From Colocasia esculenta (taxonomy: Eukaryota; Streptophyta; Magnoliopsida; Alismatales; Araceae): 64,000 nucleotides of DNA. Under the pieces are notes generated by a model. That model ran no database searches, was not told the origin of the DNA, and saw only the letters and a program-made list of their open reading frames with translations. The position numbers and the translations under genes were made by a program. The DNA is taken from NCBI GenBank assembly GCA_014218235.1, contig CM024756.1, positions 76,072,152 to 76,136,151 on the forward strand. The letters run 5' to 3'. Every line of letters starts with the position of its first letter. The first letter of the stretch is position 1. Below are positions 1-11,087 of this stretch, piece after piece.

Positions 1-698
1 AGATCAAGGATTGTCCGAGACTTCAGCAGGGAGTCCAGCGCGGAGCGCCAACGCCAGCAGCGGTAGTAGAAGCAGCGCCAACTAGAGGAAGACCATGAAG
101 GCCTCGAGCCCAAGCTCGAGTGTTTGCCCTAGCACGAGAGGACGCCGAACAGGCGGAGCATGTCACCGAAGGTACGGTTTTACTTCTAGGTGTGCACGCT
201 CAGGTTTTGTTTGATACGGGTGCCACTCACTCGTTCATCTCCGAGCATTTCACTAGGCAGTTAGCTCTTGAGTCAGGCGTAGAGTCTGAGGATTTCGAGT
301 TTTCGTTGTCTGTACACACACCCGCGGGTACGGTATCGACTGGGAAGTGTATTCCATCGTTACCTGTGTGCATTGAGGATAGAGTCCTAGAAGGGTGTTT
401 CTTCTTGCTAAAGATGAAGGACTATGATGCTATTCTTGGTCTGGATTGGCTAGAGGAGCACTATGCATTAGTAGATTGTCGTCGGAAGATGATTGTTTTC
501 CGCATTCCTGGTGAGGACAAGTTCTCTCATCCCTTGCCAAGAAACTTGGCGGGAAAGTTGGTCATCTCTGCCATGAAGGCGATGCGCATGGTAAACAAGG
601 GTTGTGACGCTTTTCTTGCCAGCGTAGTGTTAGTACCCGAGGCTGGTGCTTGCAGAGATCGAGGTAGTGCAGGATTTTCCAGACGTCTTCCCCGATGA
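1..698 (+). pseudogene. GyB1 gag end and aspartic protease
   Basis: The first 120 bases look like the low-complexity gag-protease linker, ending in the Arg-Ala-Gln-Ala-Arg-Val-type stretch that usually precedes gypsy protease. The active-site signature FDTGATHSFIS lies near 205-245 and the flap-side motif DYDAILGLDWL near 421-452; both are typical of retropepsins, which cut the polyprotein inside virus-like particles. The reading frame is lost close to position 645, where the downstream reverse transcriptase frame takes over, so protease and polymerase are no longer one protein. Confidence 0.88.
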
Positions 699-2220
699 TT
701 TGTCTGGATTGCCACTGGATAGAGAGATAGAGTTCACCATAGAGTTGCTTCCGGGCACCTCTCCTATCTCGAAGGCTCCATATCGGATGGCACCTGCGGC
801 GTTAGCCGAGTTAAGAAAGCAGTTGCAAGAATTGCTAGATAAGGGATTCATTCGCCCTAGTGTTTCCCCTTGGGGCGCGCCTGTCTTATTTGTAAAGTAG
901 AAGGATGGATCACTTAGGTTATGCATCCATTATAGGAAGCTAAACCAAGTGACAGTGAAGAACAGGTATCCCTTACCTCGTATTGATGATTTGTTTGACC
1001 AACTGCAAAATGCATCAGTCTTTTCTAAGATCGATTTGCGATCTGGTTATCATCAGTTAAGGATTAGGAGTGAGGATGTGTCCAAGACAGCATTTAGAAC
1101 CCATTATGGACATTATGAGTTTTTGGTCCTTCCTTTCAGATTGACCAACGCCCCTGCAGCATTCATGGATCTCATGAATAGGGTATTTAGGCCGTACTTA
1201 GATAGCTTTGTTGTTGTATTTATCGATGATGTGCTGGTCTACTCTCCGGATGAGGCCACACACCGTCAGCATTTGAGGGTAGTGTTAGAGGTTCTCCGTG
1301 AGCATAAGCTATAAGCAAAATTCAGCAAGTGCGATTTTTGGTTGCACGGGATTCATTTTCTTGGGCATGTTATCTCCGGTGCTGGTGTAGCAGTTGATCT
1401 AGCGAAGGTCCAGGCAGTTATGCAATGGGAGATCCCCAAGACCGCTTCGGAGATTCATAGTTTTCTTGGTTTGGCTGGTTACTATCAGCGATTCATTGAG
1501 GGATTTTCATCCATCGCTTCCCCATTGACTCAGCTTACCAGAAAAGGGGTGAAGTTTGTGTGGTCTGAGACATGTGAGAGTAGCTTTCAATTATTGAAGG
1601 CTAAACTTACTTCTGCTCCGGTATTGGTATTACCTAGTGGTGCTGAAGGTTTTGCCATTTATACGGATGCATCTCGGATTGGCTTAGGCTATGTGCTAAT
1701 GCAGCAAGGAAGGGTAGTGGCGTATGCTTCTCGCCAATTAAAGGAGCATGAGCGTAGCTATCCGACTCATGATTTGGAGCTTGCAGCAGTGGTTCATGCA
1801 CTAAAGATCTGGAGGCACTATCTTTATGGTGTTAGATTTGAGGTGTTCACTGACCATAAGAGCTTGAAGTATCTCTTCTCCCAGAAGAAACTAAACCTAC
1901 GACAGAGGAGATGGATTGAGTTCCTCAAGGACTATGACTTCGACCTTCAATATCATCCATGGAAGGCGAATGTCGTAGCGGATGCTCTTAGCAGGAGGAG
2001 GTCTTCGCTCCAGCAGGATTGGAAGATGTTGGAGGATGCGGCGTGTGCGATGACTGAGTTAGAGCCCTTATGTCAGGATTTTGTGGCTCAGTTGTCCCTT
2101 AGGTCTTCGGTGTTGGATGAGGTGATCGAGCAACAGAAAGTCGACCCTAGACTCCAAGAGTTAGTGGGCAAGGCAGGCATGGCTCGCGATGAGGATGGCG
2201 TGATTAGATTCCATCACTGA
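646..2220 (+). pseudogene. GyB1 reverse transcriptase and RNase H
   Basis: Motifs follow in the expected order: KAPYRMAP and the GFIRPS thumb-side block (about 770-860), YPLPRIDDLFD, SKIDLRSGYHQLR, and the catalytic FIDD (about 1219-1231, as VVFIDDVLVYS). The RNase H part has YTDAS (about 1660), the YASRQLKEHE block and the TDHKSLKYLF block. It would copy element RNA into DNA. In-frame stops occur after FVK (898-900) and in the LYAKFSKC block (1312-1314), and a third closes the frame at 2218-2220. The fold is recognisable end to end but no active enzyme can be made. Confidence 0.92.
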
Positions 2221-3519
2221 GTATGTGTTCCTGACATTGTAGATGTCCGTGAGAATGTTTTAGCAGAAGCTCATAGGTCAAGATTCTCTATTCATCCGGG
2301 TAACACGAAGATGTACCAGGATTTGAAGAGGTCCTTTTGGTGGTCCGGCATGAAGAGAGATGTAGCAGATTATGTATCTAAGTGTCTAGTATGTCAGCAA
2401 GTGAAAGCTGAGCGGCAGCGACCATCTGGTCTTATGTAGAAGATGGAAATCCCAGTATTGAAGTGGGAAGCTGTCACTATGGATTTTGTTTCAGGTTTGC
2501 CTCAATCCAGACGGGGTAATGACTCGATTTGGGTAGTCGTAGATAGATTCTCGAAGACTGTGCACTTCTTGCCTATGAAGAAGAAGCAGTTAGTAGAGAG
2601 CTTGGCCAGATTGTATGTCAGTATCATTATTAGGTTGCATGGTGTGCCGAAGTCAATCATTTCGGATCGAGATTCGAGATTTACTTCGAGGTTGTAGAAG
2701 GGTCTTCAAGATGCTTTAGGTTTGGAGCTGAAGCTCAGTTCGGCGTTTCATCCCCAGACAGATGGACAGTCTGAGAGGACTATCCAGACGCTCGAGGATA
2801 TGTTGAGGGCGTGTGTGCTGTATTGGAAGGATGTTTCGGAGCGCCATTTACCTCTAGTGGAGTTCGCATATAACAACAGTTTTCATGCGAGCATTGTTAT
2901 GGCTCCATTTGAGGCATTGTATGGAAAGCCTTGCAGATCTCCTTTATGTTGGGAGGAGACCGGCGATAGGCAGTTGATCGGTCCGGAGCTAATTCAGGAG
3001 ACTTCGGATAAGATTCAGCTTATCAGAAAGAGGCTTGTTGCAGCACAGGATAGGAAGAAGAGCTATGCCGACAACAGGAGGAAGGATTTGGAGTTCGAGG
3101 TGGGTGAGCATGACTTTTTTAAGATTTCACCTACTCAAGGTGTCTTCAGGTTTGGAAGGCATAGCAAATTAAGTCCCAGATTCATTGGCCCGTATGAGAT
3201 TCTCAGGCGTTTAGGTAGCGTGGCTTACGAGCTAGCTTTGCCTCCGGCTTTAGCTGGCATTCATCTTGTTTTCCACATATCTATGCTCATGAAGTATGTT
3301 CGAGATCTGTCTCATGTTATTAGTCACGAGCCAGTGGAGATCCAGCCAGATCTGTCATATGTGGAGCAACCAGTAGCTATTCTTGACTGGAAGGTACAAC
3401 ATCTCTGGAACAAGAGTATTACGTCGATGAAGGTTCTATGGCGGAACTTCTCGCGGGAGGAGGCTACTTGGGAGCTTGAGGATGCGATGAGGAAGAAGTA
3501 TCCTCATTTGTTCGAGTAG
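2221..3519 (+). pseudogene. GyB1 integrase with chromodomain-like tail
   Basis: The zinc-binding HHCC region is readable at about 2260-2410 (IHPGNTKMYQDLKR block, then CLVCQQVKAE). The catalytic core follows with MDFVSGLP (first Asp), SIISDRDSRF (second Asp) and QSERTIQTLEDML (Glu). The C-terminus has the GVFRFGRHSKLSPRFIGPYEIL block and ends with an EEATWELEDAM tail like that of chromovirus integrases, which in relatives contacts chromatin during target choice. Stops at 2218, 2438 and 2695 break it. Of the visible stops, CGA to TGA, CAG to TAG and TGG to TAG are the likely origins of several. Confidence 0.9.
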
Positions 3520-3551
3520 TGTTGTTTAAACTTTGAGGACGAAGTTCCCTT

Positions 3552-3564
3552 AAGGGAGAGAGGG
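3552..3564 (+). promoter_or_regulatory. GyB1 polypurine tract
   Basis: AAGGGAGAGAGGG lies directly before the LTR start TGTAAGGCCC. In LTR retrotransposons such a purine run resists RNase H and primes plus-strand DNA synthesis, so it fixes the left edge of the 3' LTR. Confidence 0.8.
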
Positions 3565-6175
3565 TGTAAGGCCCTCAAATTTGGTCCTTTTATTTTGTTG
3601 TGTGTGTAGATTCGTGCTTGTGCATAAATATTATGTATGCATATGTAGATATCTACGTACATATTAGCTAGGTGTACTTATGTATGCACGTATGTGTTAG
3701 TTGTAACTATTGATTGTTTGCATGGTGTAGTAGTGTGTACAATATACTGCAATATATTGCATGTATATATATATAGCATATATATATGGTTTTCTGCATG
3801 GCTTAAGCTCTGGCCGAAGAGCAAATTGGCGTCAACATGGATGGACGTCCATGTTGAGTAAACGTCCATGTCGATGGACGCCAACTATTAAGTAAACGAC
3901 CATGGATGTGGACGTGTACTTCTCTAATTTTCTGTGCGCAGCAGACCCCGAAATTCCGGGTTGGGCTTTCTCACCGATTGGGGAGATGTCCCCAACGGCT
4001 CTCACCTCTCCCATCATGCCCTGCGTGAGATCCCAAGCCCCACCTTATAAAAACATTACCCCTTGCAACGTGAAAGAGCTCTCTTGGCTCTTTGCAAAGA
4101 GAGAAAATCCTAGATGAGAGAACAGAGAAAACCTGAACTTTGAGAGCTCAGATCCGGCGATTTGAGGCTTCTTCCGGCAAGCTTTTTCAACTGGGAGGAA
4201 GATTGGACGTAGGGGAAGGCTTCCCCAACGCTGGACTGAAGACTACCTCATCCTATAGCCCGGAGGAAGGAGTTTGTGGAGGCTTCTTGGCACTGCCCAA
4301 GGAGAGCTTCATCAGCCATTTCGATCCCTTTGGAGATTTTTCTAAAGGCATGTAACCCATCCCCGTGGTGCATGTACATGTCCAGTAGGTCTTAGGTATT
4401 TTATCGGATTTTATTCGTGTCCTGGAACCCCACATTTCCCCCATCTTTGGAGTTCGGTATGTGTTTCTGCATAGACAGGAACTTAACGGCAAGATCCCTT
4501 GCCATTAAGACCTCCAGTTGGCGGCAGACAATGTTGTCGTTAACCTCTGTGAACGGCCAGCCTTTGCCGTTTAGTTCTTTAGGACAGAACAGGGAACTGT
4601 TCTTCCTTATATATGATTATTTTCTGGATTTCTTCGCATGAGGATATATTGTAAATGTTATATGCTATGTAATATAGATAATGGAATGCATTGTGAGATT
4701 TCTGTGAATTTCTGTAATTAGTATAAATTGTTAGGTTTATGTGAAATGCATGTTACATAAAGATTTTGGATAGGATAGCTTACTGTTCACCTGATTCGTA
4801 AAGAAGTATGTATGTCAGTCTCTGTCCCAGAAATTTGGGAATTTTCCCATGATCATGTGATTTATTACAATTTATGTACTGAAAATAGAAACCATGTATC
4901 GGTTCTTGTAAAACTCACAGTAAATTGTATAATGTGAAATAAATTCGGGAAAAACTTTTGTGGTAAAATGAATGATAGATGCAGGTTAGTGCACTGTCAA
5001 AATAGACCTTGATATTATGCTTCCATGATAACGGATTTATGAATGCCATGTGCTTGAATGTTTTATTTTTTGTAATATTAATATAGTTCAGAAAATTATG
5101 AAAATTTTCATGTGTTGTTTGAAACCTGCAAATAGCCTGTGGTTAAAATCTCATATGATTTGGGCAACAGCAAAGTGCATTGTGAAATTTCCATGTGAAA
5201 ATGAGCTATTAATGCGTGCTTAACATGATTATGGTAGGATAATGTGTTTTCAGCATGATTAGAGTAAGTTGCTGAGTGTTTAAATTTTGTCAACAGTAGT
5301 ATCAAGTTAGTGGAAAAATAGAGCCATTGGCAAATCGTATGAAATGTGTGTGTAAAAATCAGAATGTGTAAAATGTGCCGTGTGTAACACTACTTCCATA
5401 GAGGGCTGTGGAACTGTACCGTGGAAAGTCCCCATGGGACGGTTCAATGTGTTAAGATCCTAAGGGCATTAGGATGAAATCTTGGAGGTGGACAAGTACC
5501 AATGGTTAGGGTGGAGATTACTTCTCCCGGTCTGCGCAGTACCAAGAGCCGTCACTGTGTTGCCTAGGTGGTGTCTATGTGTTATGTGATGTGAATATGT
5601 CCTTCTAGTGGTGGTTTGGACTATGTGTCACGGCATTTAAATGTGAAAATGTGAATGTGTATATGTGCAAATTGTGTAGTGTGAACATGTGAATGTGAAA
5701 TGTGTAAATGTGAACAATGCGAACGTGTAAATGTGTAAACATATGAAACCAATGTGTTAAAAATGCGAACTTGTTATTTATGTTATGAAAATGTTAGATT
5801 CATGTCAAAATAGCAACCTTAATGTGTTTATAATGGTGTTTTATATGTGCAAAAGTGTGTAGAATCCATGTTAGGGGTATTTCTTTCTTATGTGTGAAAA
5901 TCCCATGCTAAATTTAATATCATGTTGTAGTTAAATGTAAGTGTAGTTCTCATGTGAATGAATGAGTAGAAAGCATGAGGTAGGTATTTCATTTTGGATT
6001 GACCTAAACCATGTATCATGCGTAGTGAAATTAGTAGAAATATCATGATAGGTAGTTTTCTATTATTGTACAACCATGCTACATGTTATGATTAATAAAA
6101 TTGAATGAATGGCCTACTTATGATGTATGCATGTATGATGTGTATAGAGTTTACTTGCTGAGTCTTTTTAGACTC
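3565..6175 (+). repeat. GyB1 3' LTR, truncated
   Basis: It begins TGTAAGGCCC after the polypurine tract. The body is AT-rich and non-coding, with a run of TGTGAA-type low-complexity sequence at about 5580-5760. The block near 5395-5600 (around GAGGGCTGTGG and CCGTGGAAAGTC) is recognisable in reverse complement at about 63200-63370 in GyB2, so the two LTRs belong to related families. It ends near 6171-6180 in the inverted sequence GAGTCTTTTTAGACTC, where GyA1 pol abuts. The LTR terminus is missing. Confidence 0.8.
3832..3880. repeat. Short hairpin cluster in GyB1 LTR
   Basis: Two inverted repeats built on CGTCCATG/CATGGACG. The first has perfect 10-bp arms (3832-3841 TCAACATGGA and 3848-3857 TCCATGTTGA) around a 6-base loop. 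The second has 7-bp arms (3863-3869 and 3874-3880) around GTCG. A third, weaker copy of the motif follows at about 3897-3915. Confidence 0.75.
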
Positions 6176-6179
6176 TACA

Positions 6180-7157
6180 GAGATTCCCTACTTGGATATG
6201 ATGTGGCCAAGGAAAGATATTTCCTCCATCTAGAATTCACACTTACTAAGTTTTTCATAGAGTTGATTATCTCTAAGCACTTGCAGAGCAACCTTCAAGT
6301 GTTCTTCATGTACTTCTTTAGACTTGGAGTAAATGAGGATGTCATCAATGAACACCACTACGAACTGGTCTAATTATGGCCTATAAATATTGTTCATTAG
6401 TTGCATGAAAGCCGCTGGAGCGATTGTTAAACCAAACGGCATGACCATAAACTCATAGTGACCATATCTACTCCGGAATGCAGACTTGTGTATATCCTCT
6501 TCCTTTACTCTCAGTTGATGGTAGCCTGATCTTAGATCTATCTTGGAGAAATATTGTGCACCAGAGATCTGATCGAACAGTTCATTGATGCGGGGTAGTG
6601 GATACTTGTTCTTTATTGTCAACTGATTTAACTGACGGTAATCAATGCATAGCCTCATTGTCCTGTCCTTCTTCCTGACAAATAGTACTGGCGCTCCCCA
6701 AGGAGATATGCTAGGCCTGATAAAGCCTTGATCTAGTAATTCTTGGATCTACCTCTTTAACTCTTGCAATTCAACAAGGGACATGCAATACGGAGCTTTT
6801 GAAATAGGGGCTGCCCCATGGAGTAACTCAATGGTGAAGTTTACCTCCTGCTCAAGTGGTATACCAGGTAATTCCTCTGGGAATACATCAGGATAGTCTC
6901 TGGCTATGGGAATGTCTTCTAGGGTTGGTTTCTTCTTTTCAGTTGCCACGACTGAAACTAGGAAAGCGTCACAACCCTGGTTGATCAGCTTGGAAGCCAT
7001 TAAAGAGGATATCAAGATAGGGTGTTTATGATAACGGGTGCCAAGTAGTGATAGAGTTGGAAGGTTTGGTCTTTTAAAAGTGACCCTTCTATGACGACAA
7101 TTTACATCGACATCATATTCAATTAGCCAATCGACACCTAGTATGGCATCATAGCCC
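6180..7157 (-). pseudogene. GyA1 protease end and reverse transcriptase fragment
   Basis: On the reverse strand the protease flap-side motif YDAILGVDWLIEYDV starts just left of 7157, followed by DVFPEELPG, SKAPYCM, RLCIDYRQLNQ, the YPLPRINELFDQ block, SKIDLRSGYHQLR and PFGLT. The catalytic region and the FLGHIIS block are readable at about 6200-6370 with stops. The sequence ends near 6176 inside the palm-thumb region, so RNase H and integrase are absent. The left edge is a rearrangement junction, the right edge is the Co1 insertion. Confidence 0.88.
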
Positions 7158-8513
7158 TGTTGGGTTCTCATGTGTAATGTTTAAGTTTACATGTTTTTGA
7201 TGATAGACAATGTGGATTGATGTTGTAACTTTGATGACAATGACAAAGACATGCAAGAAACAGACACATATGAAAACATGCTTTTATTGACCATATTTAC
7301 ATTCATTGTATCTAACTTAGAATGTTTTTAATGTAGGTGTGAATGTATACAAGGCAAGCAACAAGAACCAAGTAAAAAAGATGAAGAAAAGGACATCAAG
7401 TCAACACCTGTCGACAGCCATGAAGGCACTTGTCGACAGATAGACCATCCAGCTACAAACAAGCTACTGGAAGCTCAACCTGGACAATAGCTATCGACAG
7501 CCTAGAATCGTCTGTCGATAGCCCAGTTTTCCAGGAACACTCATGGTTCTGGAAAACTAGTTTCCAACAGTAGCTGTCGACAGCAGCAAGTCGGCTGTCA
7601 ACATATCCAGTCTTCCAGTAGCTTCAAGTGTTTTGGAAACCAGAATTTAGCTTTGACTGTCGACAGCTATAGATTGCCTGTCGACAGACGAAGAGAAACT
7701 TCAATTTCGAGATTTGGATATGTTCCATATTAGGGTGTTTTCTTTTACCACGTCTCTCTAAACTTGGACACCCATATATATAGAACATATGGAGCTATTT
7801 TCACAGCATGAAGCCACCATAAGAAAACCCAAGGAAAAAGCATCTCCCTGCTGCTCTGCTTCAACCCTCCGTCCAGAGCGAAGAAGATCCACCTTCCGAG
7901 CGGAGTTGAAGACGGTTCGTTCATGATTCAAGCTTCTACGTCATCTGAGGATCATAAAAGTGAAGCTTGGAGTTCTTCTGGACGACCAGCGACAAAAGTT
8001 CTCTATTGGGATTTGTTCTTTCACCTCAAAACTCCTATCTTTTCATATTCTTCCTATTTCTGTGTGTGTGATTATGATTCAAGCGATCCTTGTGCTTGAT
8101 TCACGTGGCTTCTGTTGTTCTGATCGTGTGTTTACATCAGACAATGTGTGTGTGTGAGTTGTAGAGTGGAACTCGCTAATAAGCAGGTGTTTCTGCGTGT
8201 GTGTGTGGATGATGGATGTAGGATACACAACTTGTGTACTCCGAACCACCTTAAACCATCATGTCTGTGATTTGAACATTTTACGGTAGATGTTTGGTAG
8301 GCACGCTAGTTTCTCACACGTTAGATAGGTTGTTAATTGTTCTACTCTTAATCAACACACACATCTTGGATCGAACTTAAATTAACTCTATTTGAGATTT
8401 TGATAAATCTATGTTTTCATCAAAAAGAAGCTCATAGTCTTTTAATTAGAAGTAATCTATTCAACCCCCCCCCCTTCTACATTACCATAATAGATAATTC
8501 TGCACATCTTTCA
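7158..8513 (+). repeat. Co1 5' LTR
   Basis: 1356 bp, ending TTTCA directly before the primer-binding site. It contains the CTGTCGACAG array (7408-7687), a TATA-like run near 7770 (CCCATATATATAGAAC), which is a candidate core promoter, and a poly-C run at 8465-8474 near the end. The matching 3' LTR is at 29823-31179. Confidence 0.95.
7408..7687. repeat. CTGTCGACAG palindrome-pair array in Co1 5' LTR
   Basis: Eight sites in four pairs start at 7408/7430, 7491/7512, 7574/7595 and 7657/7678. Start-to-start distance inside a pair is 22, 21, 21 and 21 bp, and the first sites of successive pairs are exactly 83 bp apart. Four sites are exact, three have one mismatch and one has two; most mismatches are C to T or G to A. 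The sequence between sites differs strongly from one 83-bp unit to the next, while the motif is kept. Confidence 0.95.
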
Positions 8514-8515
8514 AT

Positions 8516-8526
8516 TGGTATCAGAG
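8516..8526 (+). promoter_or_regulatory. Co1 primer-binding site
   Basis: TGGTATCAGAG follows the LTR after two bases and is complementary to the 3' end of plant initiator-Met tRNA, the usual minus-strand primer of plant LTR retrotransposons. Confidence 0.9.
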
Positions 8527-8588
8527 TAAGGTTTCTTCGATTTACTGCTTTTGTAGCTTGATCTTACGATCAGGAGATTCTCGATCTC

Positions 8589-10586
8589 ATGGAATCTAAC
8601 AAGGGGTTTATGGCTGAGGGACATTCAGTGTCGAGGCCACCCTTCTTTGATGGCACTGATTATCCATATTGGAAAAATCATATGCAGGTCTTTTTGAGAG
8701 CTCAAGACTTTGAGCTGTGGAAGATCGTTAGCAAAGGGGCGTATGCGCTACCATAAGATGAAGATACTTGGACAAAGGATCAGATTAAGAAAGGCACCTT
8801 GAATTGGAGTGCATTGAACATGATTCAATGCGTTGTGCATCCCAAGGAGTATTCAAGAGTCTCCACATGCTCTTTAGCAAAAGAAATGTGGGACAAGTTG
8901 GGACTCATCTATGAAGGTACGTCTGAGGTAAGAGAGACCAAAGCCAGCATGCTTGTATCTGAGTATGAAATGTTTAAAATGAAAAATGATGAAACCATAT
9001 AAGATATATTTGCAAGGTTCATGCTAATAATCAATGGGTTGAAAGGTCTTAAGAAAGAATACTCAGAAAGTGACTTAGTTAAGAAGATACTTCGGTCTCT
9101 TCCATCCTCTTGGAACACTAAGGCCACCGTCATTGAGGATTCTAAAGATCTTTCAAAAATGAAATTAGATGAGCTAATTGGTTTCTTAATGACCTATGAA
9201 ATAAATGTAAAGAGGAAAGAAGTTGAAGAAAATCCAAGAAAATCAATTGCTCTAAAAGCTTCCAACAAAAATTCCTCTAGTTCCAAAAAGGATGTTCAAC
9301 ATGAAAGTGATGACAATGAAACGTCTAGTGATAGTGAGAACGATGAAATGGCCATGCTCACTAGACAATTCAAGAAATTCCTTAAGTTCAAAAGGAAAGG
9401 CTCAGGTAACTCCAAATCTTTTCAAAAGAAAGATTTTTCAAATAAATTTAAGTCTAACAAAAAATCTAACATTGTATGCTATGAGTGCAAGAAACAAGGG
9501 CACATGAGAGGAGAGTGCCCGGAGCTCAAGAAGAAACTGAAGAAGGAGAAATTCACCTTCAAGAAAGCCAAGGCAATGTTGGCAACCTGGAGTGATGAAG
9601 ATGAAGACGAGGATGCACAAGCAAGCTCAGGAGATGAAGAAATTCACTGCTTAATGGCAAGGAGTGAGGACTCCACTGAGGTAAGCTCTTCCTTTGAGAA
9701 CTATACAGTAGTTGAATGGGAAGAAGCTTACACATTGCTCTTTGAAAAATTTTGTGAGTTCAAGTCTGAAAACAAAGCACTGAAAAAGAAAATCAACTCA
9801 TTTGCTCATAGCACATCCAATGATGAACAAATTGTCATTCTAAGTAAAGAAATTGAGATGATGAAAATTGATGAGGAAGCTCATAGTGAGGAAATGGATT
9901 GCATGAAAGAAAAATTGCAAAAAAGTGAAAAGGAAACAAAAAGTCTAATAAATTCTCTTGAAAATCTTCAACATGAACACCAAGAGATCAAGAAAAATTG
10001 GAACAAACTGAAAAAGAGTTAAAAGAAAGTACTGAAGATCTTACAAGATTTATAAAGGGAAACAAATCTTGATGATGTTTTGAGTGCAAAAATTAACGTA
10101 ACAAAGCATGGGCTTGGATACCAACCAGTAAAACAAAAGAAAATTGGGGAGACATTGATAACATCCTTTGTTGATTGTAGTCCAAGCACAAGCAAACAAG
10201 TTCCTCCCAAGAGCAAGAAAACTCAACCTAAGAATAAGCAACAACAATCAAATCAAAAGACTTCATCTGCTCAGACTAATAAGAAGTCTGTCGACAGGCT
10301 CAATGAGAGCTGTCGACAGGCCTAGAAGAATGCTATCAAGGGACAGCCATCCAGGCAACAGAAAGGCAAAAGGCAATTAAATGTTCAACAAAACAACAAA
10401 ACAAATGTCTTGAGAAAATCTTCATCATGCAATGTCTATAAGAAAGTTGGACATAATGAGAAATAATGCTGGAATAATTCAAACAAACTGAAATGCAAAC
10501 AAGTTTGGATTCCTAAGCATTTACTCTTTGGCTTGAATGAAAAAGTTGGACCCAAAGTAATTTGGGTACCAAAATCTCTTGTCTGA
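8589..10586 (+). pseudogene. Co1 gag (nucleocapsid) polyprotein
   Basis: One reading frame can be followed from the ATG at 8589 to a TGA at 10584-10586. The N-terminal third has the copia Gag blocks FDGTDYPYWK and EMWDKL; a CCHC zinc knuckle CYECKKQGHMRGEC lies at about 9475-9515; an acidic stretch and a Lys/Glu-rich coiled coil (about 9700-10050) follow. A second knuckle near 10430 has lost a Cys (to Tyr) and is cut by a stop. Other in-frame stops are at 8754, 9000, 10020, 10053 and 10323. Gag would form the virus-like particle and bind element RNA. A CTGTCGACAG pair lies inside the coding region at 10288-10319. Confidence 0.9.
10288..10319. repeat. CTGTCGACAG pair inside Co1 gag
   Basis: Two exact copies at 10288-10297 and 10310-10319, starts 22 bp apart, the same geometry as in the LTRs although this is coding sequence 2.6 kb away from the LTR array. 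Confidence 0.95.
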
Positions 10587-11087
10587 TCCATATATGCAGG
10601 AATGCCTAGTAGCCGAAAATCAAAACAAATGGTACTTGGATAGTGGCTGCTCAAGGTACATGACAGGCGACAAAGATAAATTCAATCTGCTAGTGGAGAA
10701 AGATGGAGGTCAGGTTGTCTTTGGAGGTAACAACAAAGGTCAAATCATTGGCACAGGTAAGGTAGGTAAGTATGCCTCTAACTCAATAGACAACGTGTTG
10801 TTGGTTGATGGTCTTAATCATAATTTACTCAGCATAAGCCAATTGTGTGATAAAGGCCATAAAGTCATATTTGAATCAAGTGCATGTAAAATTGTTGATA
10901 AAGAACAGGAAGTCTCAAGTTTTCTAGAAAAAGGGTGAATAACATGTATTTAGTTGATTTAGATGAACTAGAAAACAAAACTTGTGTCTTGTTGCAAGTA
11001 AACAGGATGAGTTGACTTTGTGGCATCGTAGGCTTGGTCATGCGAGTTACAATGTTTCGCACAATATCATGAGGCTGAAATTGGTAA
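10579..11087 (+). pseudogene. Co1 protease and start of integrase
   Basis: The copia protease block WYLDSGCSRYMTGD lies at about 10630-10670, followed by NLLSISQLCDKGHKV, which is the conserved region after the protease, then the pre-integrase block LWHRRLGHASY at about 11020-11050. The pol frame differs from the gag frame and a stop closes the first part at 10938. Co2 inserted at 11087/11088; integrase resumes at 23863. Confidence 0.9.

Larger units (their letters stand above)
1..6175 (+). mobile_element. GyB1, Ty3/gypsy retrotransposon, 3' portion (Tekay/Del-like)
   Basis: The window opens inside a gypsy element. Its pol runs protease, reverse transcriptase, RNase H, integrase and a C-terminal chromodomain-like tail, which is the order of chromoviral gypsy elements, and it is followed by a polypurine tract and a long 3' LTR. 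The 5' LTR and gag lie upstream of the window. The LTR is cut off at about 6171-6180, where reverse-strand pol of GyA1 begins; no target duplication is visible there, so this is a rearrangement or deletion junction. Pol has at least five stop codons and a frameshift, so the copy is dead. Confidence 0.9.

Noticed and set aside
5580..5760. Microsatellite or AT-rich matrix-attachment region from repeated TGTGAA words
   Set aside because: Irregular low-complexity sequence within the GyB1 LTR; nothing beyond composition supports a function.
7408..7687. CTGTCGACAG array as remnants of SalI (GTCGAC) cloning linkers or vector
   Set aside because: The sites share an 83-bp lattice, decay independently in two LTRs and occur inside gag; no vector sequence adjoins.
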